DNA from: an uncultured Collinsella sp.
GTDB taxonomy: Bacteria; Actinomycetota; Coriobacteriia; Coriobacteriales; Coriobacteriaceae
Assembly: GCA_902493125.1 (NCBI GenBank)
Contig: CABUOF010000074.1
Coordinates: 1 to 8,715, forward strand
Length of the DNA stretch: 8,715 bases
Reading direction: 5' to 3'
Numbering within the stretch: the first letter of the stretch is position 1; each line of letters opens with the position of its first letter. Below are positions 1 to 5,181 of the stretch, piece by piece. The notes beneath the pieces were generated by a model. It made no database searches. It was not told where the DNA came from and saw only the letters and a list, made by a program, of their open reading frames with translations. A program made the translations under genes and the position numbers.

Positions 1-55
1 TCAAGGACGGCGACTCCGTCGTCTGGTGCTACTCGAAGTACGGCGACCCCGCGCC
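1..55 (+). repeat. Direct repeat copy 1, end of a DUF4430 module
   Basis: These 55 bases are identical to 367-421, an offset of 366 bp or 122 codons in the same frame. The repeat encodes the last strand of a DUF4430 domain (KDGDSVVWCYSKYGDPAP). It marks tandem duplication of a whole domain-coding module; the rest of the left copy lies outside the window. Confidence 0.9.
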
Positions 56-2744
56 TGTCGCTCAGGTCTCTGCCACGTGCTCCGTCGTCGGCACCGACGC
101 CAAGGGCGCCCAGCAGACCTGGGCCGCCGCGCAGCGGATCACGCTGAAGGAGGGCTCGACCGCGGCCGACCTCTCCGAGCAGCTCTTCAAGCAGGCCGGC
201 CTGACCACCGACTACGATCCCAACGGCACCTGGGGCTGGGCGCTCAACACGATCACGTCGCCCTTCGATAAGGACCGCAAGCTCGGCTACGACTCGGCGA
301 CCGGCGCGTACTGGCAGCTGTTCGTCAACGGCAGCGCCTCCGAGGTCGGCGCGGGCGGCTACACGCTCAAGGACGGCGACTCCGTCGTCTGGTGCTACTC
401 GAAGTACGGCGACCCCGCGCCCGAGCAGGTTTCCGTCACGATGGAGATTATTGGCAAAAAGGCCGGGATGGCTCAGCGTTGGACGAGCCCGTCGACCCAG
501 GTGTTTGTTAAGGGCACGTCGATCAAGGATGCCTCCGCTACCTATTTCGACGCCCTTGGCATCGAGTCCAAGATGTACGACCAATTCGGCTATTGGGGTG
601 TCCATAGCCTCGTTTCTCCGCTTGATGGTACCGAGCTGTCCGGCGCTTGGTCGTTCTTTGTCAACGGCGTTCCTGGAACTCAACTCGATAACGACTACGT
701 GCTTAAGTCGGGCGATAAGGTCGTTTGGGCTTACGCCCCTGGGGATACTTTGCCCGGTGTCGACAACGTTGTTCTTAATCCGAGCGCTGCACGCCCTAAC
801 TGGGATAGCGACTGGTCGGGCTTTACAAGTGCCGACAAGGTTACCGACGCACCTGTGCCCACTAAGGATGCAGATGAGAAATGGGTAAGCGAGCTTAAGA
901 CGCGTGCGGACGGCAATAAGGGTGTTTCCGATGCGTTGCTGATCGGTGACTATCTCTATGTGGCAGTTGGTTCTAAATTGCTCAAAAAGGATGTCGAGAC
1001 GGGCAAGACCGTTCTAGAGTCACCTTTGGCTGCTGCAATTGATTCCACCTCACGCATGGTATATACCAATGGTGTTGTGCTTGTTCCGCTTTCAGGCGGT
1101 CGTCTTCAGGCCTTAACGGTTGATGTGCTTGCGACGGTTTGGGTTACCGATGGGTTGCCGGCCGGTCCCGATGGCGCGCAGCAGTCGCTTGCTTCTGTTT
1201 CGGTTCGCGATGGCTATGCCTATTTTGGTACCGCTTCGGCCGATTGGATTGACTCGAGTGACGGCTACCTGCTTTGTGTTCGTATTTCTGACGGTAAAGT
1301 CATGTGGCAGCACAAGAATGAAAACAGCACGGGCTATTACTGGGCTGGCATGGCGTTCTCGGGCGACTATGGCGTTATCGCGGATGATTCAGGCACTGTC
1401 AGCACGGTTGATCCTTCGACTGGAAAGACCGTAGCAAAGCTTAAGATCGCCGATCGCGTTCGCGCGAACGTGCTTGTTGATGGGGCTACTGCTTACGTTG
1501 TGAGTGCCGATGGCACGCTCCATAAAATTGCTATCGCTAATGATGGGGCCCTTTCAGAACTGGGTAAAGTTACGTTTGGCAGCAGCTCGACCTCTACACC
1601 CGTGTTTGTCAACGGTAAGATTGTAGTTGGCGGCACGTCGATTGAGTCCTTTATGGGCGGTCCCCAAAACAGTCTTACGAGCCACTATGGTCAGCTTGCA
1701 ATTATCGACGCCGATACGCTTACGGTCGATTATTCAATTTATAAGGCAGACGGTAACTTCATCCGCGAGGATTCTTCTGCAAGTGGTTTTACGGGCAGCG
1801 GCGATGTTAAGTCACAGCCTGTGGTTTCCATTCAAGATGGTCATACCTATGTATACTTTACGTCCAACAATAATCCTGGCGGCATTTATCGCTATCGCAT
1901 AGGTGACGAAGAGGCTGAGCTGCTCTATAGACCGTCGGCCGAGAACCAGCAGTACTGCATGTCGTCGATTTCGGTCGGTTCTGATGGTTCACTCTACTAC
2001 GCTAACGATTCGGGCAAGTTGTTCGCGATTAAGGGAAATGGCCAGAAGGTCAATCGCTATACTGTCTCGTTTGACGCAAATGGTGCAGATTCTATTGTGC
2101 TCGATTCCCAACGTATTAAGGCTGGTAAAACTGCTACGGAGCCTGCTGTAAAACCGCGTCGCAAGGGCTATACCTTCGGCGGTTGGTATACCGATGAGGC
2201 GTGCACGCAAGCGTATGACTTCAGTACGCCGGTGACGGCCGATCTGACGCTGTATGCCAAGTGGACCAAGAATGCCACCAATTCTGGTGACAATGGCGGT
2301 TCTGGCTCCAGCGGCGGCAGCGGTTCTGGTACTGGTACCGGCACGGGCACTGGTACGGGTTCCGGCGCTGGTTCCGGCTCTAAGGGCCCGCAGGCCGGCG
2401 GCGCTATCGCCCCGGGTCAGAAGCCGGTGACCAAGACGACGGTGTCGACCAAGACCGAGACCAAGGAAAACAAGTCCGACAAGAAGGGCTCCGATAAGTC
2501 CGACAAGAAGGATGAGAAGAAGTCTGAGAAGAAGGACAGCAAGTCCGACAAGAAGTCCGATTCCAAGTCCGATACGGGCGCTGCTTCCACGACCACTGCT
2601 AAGAAGTCCTCTGGTGCTTCCGAGCAGGAGACGGGCACCAACCCGCTCGCCATCGTTGGCATCGCCGCCGGCGTGATTGGCCTTGCGCTCATCGCCGTCT
2701 TCGTGCTGACCAAGCGCGGCAAGGGTGACGGTAATGCCCGATAA
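1..2744 (+). CDS. Large surface protein, 5' truncated: tandem DUF4430 domains, PQQ-like beta-propeller, InlB B-repeat, C-terminal membrane anchor
   Basis: The frame is open from base 3 to the TAA at 2744 (913 visible residues), so the gene starts left of the window; the ATG at 441 is internal, because codons before it encode the same kind of domain. Visible residues 1-18 end one DUF4430 domain. Residues about 19-140 and 144-252 are two more, each with the typical F-VNG, Y-L-GD and V-W-Y strands. Residues about 290-680 form repeated beta-strand blades like a PQQ-type propeller (for example DGYLLCVRISDGKVMW). Residues about 685-757 are an InlB/Flg_new B-repeat (VSFDANG, GYTFGGWYTDEAC, LTLYAKW). 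A Gly/Ser/Thr stretch, a Lys/Ser/Asp-rich stalk and a hydrophobic helix (about 880-902) ending KRGKG follow. This layout indicates an exported, membrane-anchored protein exposed on the cell surface. DUF4430 resembles the C-terminal domain of transcobalamin, so ligand binding is possible, but the ligand is unknown. No LPXTG motif is seen. Codon usage shifts abruptly near 430. Confidence 0.85.
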   Translation, partial: KDGDSVVWCYSKYGDPAPVAQVSATCSVVGTDAKGAQQTWAAAQRITLKEGSTAADLSEQLFKQAGLTTDYDPNGTWGWALNTITSPFDKDRKLGYDSATGAYWQLFVNGSASEVGAGGYTLKDGDSVVWCYSKYGDPAPEQVSVTMEIIGKKAGMAQRWTSPSTQVFVKGTSIKDASATYFDALGIESKMYDQFGYWGVHSLVSPLDGTELSGAWSFFVNGVPGTQLDNDYVLKSGDKVVWAYAPGDTLPGVDNVVLNPSAARPNWDSDWSGFTSADKVTDAPVPTKDADEKWVSELKTRADGNKGVSDALLIGDYLYVAVGSKLLKKDVETGKTVLESPLAAAIDSTSRMVYTNGVVLVPLSGGRLQALTVDVLATVWVTDGLPAGPDGAQQSLASVSVRDGYAYFGTASADWIDSSDGYLLCVRISDGKVMWQHKNENSTGYYWAGMAFSGDYGVIADDSGTVSTVDPSTGKTVAKLKIADRVRANVLVDGATAYVVSADGTLHKIAIANDGALSELGKVTFGSSSTSTPVFVNGKIVVGGTSIESFMGGPQNSLTSHYGQLAIIDADTLTVDYSIYKADGNFIREDSSASGFTGSGDVKSQPVVSIQDGHTYVYFTSNNNPGGIYRYRIGDEEAELLYRPSAENQQYCMSSISVGSDGSLYYANDSGKLFAIKGNGQKVNRYTVSFDANGADSIVLDSQRIKAGKTATEPAVKPRRKGYTFGGWYTDEACTQAYDFSTPVTADLTLYAKWTKNATNSGDNGGSGSSGGSGSGTGTGTGTGTGSGAGSGSKGPQAGGAIAPGQKPVTKTTVSTKTETKENKSDKKGSDKSDKKDEKKSEKKDSKSDKKSDSKSDTGAASTTTAKKSSGASEQETGTNPLAIVGIAAGVIGLALIAVFVLTKRGKGDGNAR
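367..421 (+). repeat. Direct repeat copy 2, end of the next DUF4430 module
   Basis: Identical to bases 1-55, with synonymous sites also unchanged, so the duplication is recent or the copies have been homogenised. The similarity stops where the next, divergent DUF4430 module begins. Confidence 0.9.
2295..2384 (+). repeat. Gly/Ser/Thr low-complexity coding repeat
   Basis: Degenerate six-base GGN-ACN and GGN-TCN repeats encode a run of Gly-Ser followed by five Gly-Thr pairs. It forms a flexible linker between the InlB-type repeat and the charged stalk of the large surface protein. Repeats of this kind can change length by slippage; because the unit is six bases, such changes would keep the frame. 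Confidence 0.7.
2430..2573 (+). repeat. Lys/Ser/Asp-rich stalk-coding repeat
   Basis: This stretch encodes repeated K-S-D-K-K motifs almost entirely with C/G-ending codons (AAG, TCC, GAC). It is a charged, probably extended segment just outside the C-terminal membrane helix and would span the cell wall. A similar stalk occurs in the next gene. Confidence 0.65.
2721..2725 (+). promoter_or_regulatory. Ribosome binding site deciding the start of the second surface gene
   Basis: AAGGG lies 8 bases before the ATG at 2734, within the end of the upstream gene. A GTG at 2725 is in the same frame but has no properly spaced site, so the ATG at 2734 is preferred. Confidence 0.6.
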
Positions 2745-3609
2745 GCCCAAGGAGACCAACGGGCAACAGCCCGACTCCTCGTTTATCCAGCTCGATGATC
2801 CAAAGCAAAAGGGCGCCGCTTCGGCGGCGTCCGCTCCTCGACGGAAGGCGCTCCTTGGCGTTCTGACTGCCGCATGCGTCGTTCTGATCGTGGTCTCTCT
2901 GGGCTTTGTTCATCCCTCCGAGAGCGGTGCTTGGTCCATTGATTGGATCGTCCAGACCGTGGCGGGGGAGAGCATCGTCGCCAAGGATGGCAATGGGTCC
3001 GGCTCGACTGTCGCTTCGGGCAAGGCCGGGTCCAAGGATTCCAAATCTTCTGATGATACGAATGACGGGTCTAGGGGTTCTGACAAATCTGACTCCAAGA
3101 AAGATTCCGAGTCTTCGGACAAGGAATCGGACAAGAACTCGGATAGCAAGAAGTCCGGCGAAAAAGGAGCAGGAAATAAAAAGACTGACAACAGTCAGTC
3201 GGCTTCTCAGAATTCGGCAACGTCCGGTGGGCCTTCTGCCGTTCCTGATAACAGTAATGCCCCCTCGGGCAACCAGAGCGTCTCTCAGGAGTCTAGCTAC
3301 GTTACCGTGACTGTCTCGGTTACTTCGAGCGCTGTGGGCAATCCTGTGTCCGCTGGTGGTACCTACACCTTTAATGAGGGAGCAACTGCCTACGACGCTC
3401 TCTGCGCGCTGGGTATTTCTATAAATGCGCGTGGCTCGTCGTTTGGCACTTATGTTGCCGCCATCGGTGGCCTGGCCGAGAAGGATGAAAACTATGGAAG
3501 CGGTAGCGGCTGGTGTTATTCCGTCAACGGCACAACGCCCATGACAGCCTGCAGCAACTACGTTCTCTCAAACGGCGACAACGTGGTCTGGTATTACGTG
3601 ACAGGCTAG
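2734..3609 (+). CDS. Membrane-anchored DUF4430 domain surface protein
   Basis: The protein has 291 residues from the ATG at 2734. Residues 1-39 are polar, with Arg-Arg-Lys just before the helix. Residues 40-59 are one hydrophobic helix, which suggests an uncleaved anchor with the N-terminus inside and the C-terminus outside. Residues about 95-185 are a Ser/Asp/Lys-rich stalk. Residues about 188-291 are one DUF4430 domain (SGWCYSVNG, NYVLSNGDNVVWYYVTG) that ends the protein. The start overlaps the previous gene by 11 bp, which points to translational coupling and a shared transcript. Both proteins have DUF4430 domains but opposite anchor topology (N-terminal here, C-terminal upstream), so they may act together at the cell surface. 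DUF4430 is related to the cobalamin-binding C-terminal domain of transcobalamin, but a ligand cannot be named from sequence. The domain has three cysteines (224, 261, 273), which could allow a disulfide. Confidence 0.85.
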   Translation: MPDKPKETNGQQPDSSFIQLDDPKQKGAASAASAPRRKALLGVLTAACVVLIVVSLGFVHPSESGAWSIDWIVQTVAGESIVAKDGNGSGSTVASGKAGSKDSKSSDDTNDGSRGSDKSDSKKDSESSDKESDKNSDSKKSGEKGAGNKKTDNSQSASQNSATSGGPSAVPDNSNAPSGNQSVSQESSYVTVTVSVTSSAVGNPVSAGGTYTFNEGATAYDALCALGISINARGSSFGTYVAAIGGLAEKDENYGSGSGWCYSVNGTTPMTACSNYVLSNGDNVVWYYVTG

Positions 3610-3629
3610 GGGCCTCGACATATCGCATC

Positions 3630-3669
3630 AAACGGGCGGTTCGGACAAACATCCGAGACGCCCGTTTTT
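3630..3669 (+). terminator. Rho-independent terminator of the surface-protein genes
   Basis: A 9-bp stem (AAACGGGCG 3630-3638 with CGCCCGTTT 3659-3667) extends past a small internal loop into TCGGA/TCCGA. A run of five T (3665-3669) closes the + strand side. It starts 21 bases after the stop codon. Confidence 0.88.
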
Positions 3670-3677
3670 ATACGAAT

Positions 3678-4005
3678 GGGACGTCATTTCCCAATCGAGG
3701 CTCAACCGGAAATTGCATCCCGCCCTGTAGGCGAATTCCGGGACGCAGCTTCCCGTTGGGGCGGGTTTCGGAAAGCGTGTTCCGCTCTGAGGGCTCATTC
3801 CGGGATAGACTTTCCGAAGCAGCGCCCATTGGGAAGCTGCGGACCGTATTGGGCATCGATTTTGGGATGCGCTTTCCGCTAGAGCCACGTTGCGGAAGCT
3901 GTGTCCCGTTCTGAGGCTGCAATCTGGGACGCGCTTTCCGCGGGGCGACCATGGGGAAACTACTACCCATTCCGACGCTGCGGCCCGCCTTGTGCGCTTT
4001 CCTCG
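3678..4005. repeat. Intergenic array, 62-bp period, of a 15-bp element in alternating orientation
   Basis: GGGA(C/T)-type elements start at 3678, 3740, 3802, 3864 and 3926, exactly 62 bp apart (consensus about GGGAYGCRCTTTCCG). Between them, reverse-complement copies start at 3707, 3769, 3831, 3893 and about 3954. Examples: the copy at 3707 is 13/15 identical to the complement of 3864; 3893 matches the complement of 3740 at 13/15. A decayed sixth forward element (core GCGCTTTCC, 3994-4002) ends the array. Element centres alternate 29 and 33 bp apart, about three helical turns on average. The spacers are partly conserved as well (GAGGCT-like). Several frames are open across the array on both strands, but neither spacing is a multiple of three and no start has a good ribosome site, so I treat it as non-coding. 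It fills most of the 471-bp convergent gap 3610-4080. It may be a BIME/REP-like family or an array of protein-binding sites; the function is unknown. Confidence 0.8.
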
Positions 4006-4020
4006 GCAGGCTCTGCAAAC

Positions 4021-4054
4021 AAAAAACCGGTTGGAATGGGAATTCCAACCGGTT
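4021..4054 (-). terminator. Rho-independent terminator of the distal GtrA gene
   Basis: A perfect 13-bp stem (AACCGGTTGGAAT 4025-4037 with its complement at 4042-4054) has a 4-base loop. Read on the - strand, it ends in a run of six T (4026 down to 4021). It lies 27 bases after the stop codon of the - strand gene at 4081. Confidence 0.9.
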
Positions 4055-4080
4055 ATACATTCAAGCAAATAGTGAATCGA

Positions 4081-4488
4081 CTATGACCGTGCGCCCTCGA
4101 GGAAGAAGCGGCGGCTGAAGTAGTTGTACCAGGTGACGAGGAACGTGGCGATGGCCTTCATGGCCTGGTAGCCGATGCTCAAAAACGTGACGCCCACAAA
4201 CATGTACAGGTCGTTGAGGCCCAGGCCGATCACCGACAGGATGGTGAAGATCGTGAACTCGCGCTTGCGGCTCATGCCTTCGCGGTGGTCGAACACGTAC
4301 TTCATGCTGAGCCAGTAGTTGACCACGACGGACGTGATAAACGAAACCGTGGTGCTCATCAAAAAGTCAAGGTGGAACAGCTCGACGAGCGCAATGAGCA
4401 TGCCCCAGTCGATGCCAAAGGAGATAAGACCCACGACAGCAAACTTGAGGAACTGCTTGGTATGAGGTTGTGCCAGCGCCTTGCGCAC
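4081..4488 (-). CDS. GtrA-family four-helix membrane protein (distal copy)
   Basis: The protein has 135 residues with a GTG start at 4488, preceded by a weak GGA site. It has four hydrophobic segments (about residues 14-34, 40-61, 79-98, 105-124) and family hallmarks: KFAVVGLISFGIDW in helix 1, NYWLSMKYVF before the cytoplasmic loop, EGMSRKREF, and a final YNYFSRRFFLEG. GtrA proteins are small inner-membrane proteins; studied members help move lipid-linked sugars (undecaprenyl-phosphate-glucose) across the membrane for glycan modification. No glycosyltransferase is adjacent here, so the substrate is unknown. It is a paralog of the next - strand gene and shares the KF-VVG, FI-S, NY-SMKYVF, EGMSR-REF, LSVIGL-LND and FLEG motifs. 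The start is uncertain because the frame stays open upstream to 4531, but no ATG, GTG or TTG lies there. Confidence 0.85.
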   Translation of the reverse strand: MRKALAQPHTKQFLKFAVVGLISFGIDWGMLIALVELFHLDFLMSTTVSFITSVVVNYWLSMKYVFDHREGMSRKREFTIFTILSVIGLGLNDLYMFVGVTFLSIGYQAMKAIATFLVTWYNYFSRRFFLEGARS

Positions 4489-4570
4489 GTAATCACATCC
4501 AATGCGTTGATGAATCGAGCAGAGGATACTTTAGAGCTTTTACAAGGGAAACGTAAGGTCTTTGCCAAGA

Positions 4571-4596
4571 ACTATATGAACTCGCCAAATTTTCAA
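4571..4596 (-). promoter_or_regulatory. Possible promoter for the distal GtrA gene
   Basis: On the - strand, TTGAAA (4596-4591) and TATAGT (4576-4571) resemble -35 and -10 boxes, but the 14-base spacer is short. The region is A/T-rich compared with its surroundings, which fits a promoter between the two GtrA genes. This is a weak call. Confidence 0.22.
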
Positions 4597-4641
4597 GAGC
4601 TAATCCGCAAACGTTGAAAATTTGCCCGTAAACGAGCGACA

Positions 4642-4681
4642 CCCACGGACGATACTGCGCTGAGTGCGCGTCGTCCGTGGG
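4642..4681 (-). terminator. Hairpin after the proximal GtrA gene, possible terminator or processing site
   Basis: A perfect 11-bp stem (CCCACGGACGA 4642-4652 with TCGTCCGTGGG 4671-4681) contains an inner GCGC/GCGC pair around a 5-base loop. It lies 26 bases after the stop codon of the - strand gene at 4708. No clean T run follows on either strand, so it may be a weak or factor-assisted terminator, or an mRNA-stabilising hairpin. Confidence 0.45.
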
Positions 4682-4707
4682 CGCCGTAATGCTGCAGGGG
4701 TTTCGAG

Positions 4708-5103
4708 CTATTTTGTCTCGTCGCCCTCCAGGAAGATTTTTCGGGTCACAAAGTTGTAGACCATGACAAGCGCGGTGGCACAGATCTTGGCGATATTGGC
4801 CTCGAGTCCCAGGCCGGCGTTGAGCGCCAGCACGATGCCATCGTTGAGCACCAAACCGATCACGGACAGCACGACAAAGATGATGAACTCGCGGCGGCGG
4901 CTCATGCCTTCCTTGTGCGCAAACACGTATTTCATGCTTGCGAGGTAGTTAAAGATGAGTGAGATGATAAAGCCGCTGGTGTTGGCGATTAGGATGTTGA
5001 GGCCCAGACCGTAGTGGAGCAGATTCATAATGCCAAAGTCGATAACCGTGGCAATGACACCGACGACGCCAAATTTCATGATCTGCGCAAGGAGCTTTTG
5101 CAT
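4708..5103 (-). CDS. GtrA-family four-helix membrane protein (proximal copy)
   Basis: The protein has 131 residues from the ATG at 5103. A TTG at 5166 would add 21 residues, but it has no suitable ribosome site, whereas AAGGCAGG sits just before the ATG; the ATG start also lines up with the start of the paralog (MQKLLAQ versus MRKALAQ). There are four membrane helices, with KFGVVGVIATVIDFG in helix 1, then NYLASMKYVF, EGMSRRREF, LSVIGLVLND and a terminal RKIFLEG. The role is probably membrane passage of a lipid-linked sugar or a similar polyisoprenoid-linked substrate, as in other GtrA proteins; no sugar transferase is visible. The gene lies 78 bases after fbp on the same strand, so they may share a transcript, and it precedes its paralog at 4081-4488, from which it is separated by a hairpin. 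Confidence 0.85.
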   Translation of the reverse strand: MQKLLAQIMKFGVVGVIATVIDFGIMNLLHYGLGLNILIANTSGFIISLIFNYLASMKYVFAHKEGMSRRREFIIFVVLSVIGLVLNDGIVLALNAGLGLEANIAKICATALVMVYNFVTRKIFLEGDETK

Positions 5104-5167
5104 GGTACCTGCCTTAAGCCGGCGCCGGAGCGCCGCGGGGATGACGAACTCAGCAAGTTTAGCCAAT

Positions 5168-5181
5168 CCCCGCAGGCGGGG
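5168..5181 (-). other. Short GC hairpin directly after the fbp stop codon
   Basis: CCCCG and CGGGG pair around a 4-base loop, touching the fbp stop codon. There is no T run, so it is not a standard terminator. It could protect the mRNA end or be chance in GC-rich DNA. Confidence 0.3.

Noticed and set aside
441..443. ATG at 441 as the start of the large surface protein
   Set aside because: The frame is open to the left edge and the codons before it encode DUF4430 domains that continue without a break; no ribosome site precedes this ATG.
1989..2759. 256-residue open frame on the - strand across the 3' part of the large surface gene
   Set aside because: It is antisense to clear InlB-repeat, stalk and anchor coding sequence; its product is a run of Gly, Leu and Arg typical of a shadow frame, with no domain.
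3678..4005. CRISPR array
   Set aside because: The elements are short, imperfect and alternate in orientation, the spacers are also partly repeated, and there are no cas genes.
3628..4068. Open frames of 130-146 residues on the - strand, and shorter ones on the + strand, across the intergenic array
   Set aside because: Several frames are open at once because the repeat contains few stops. The element spacing (29/33 bp, 62-bp period) does not keep frame, and no good ribosome site is seen.
5104..5166. TTG at 5166 as the start of the proximal GtrA protein
   Set aside because: No spaced ribosome site, and the extra 21 residues are not in the paralog; the ATG at 5103 has a good site.
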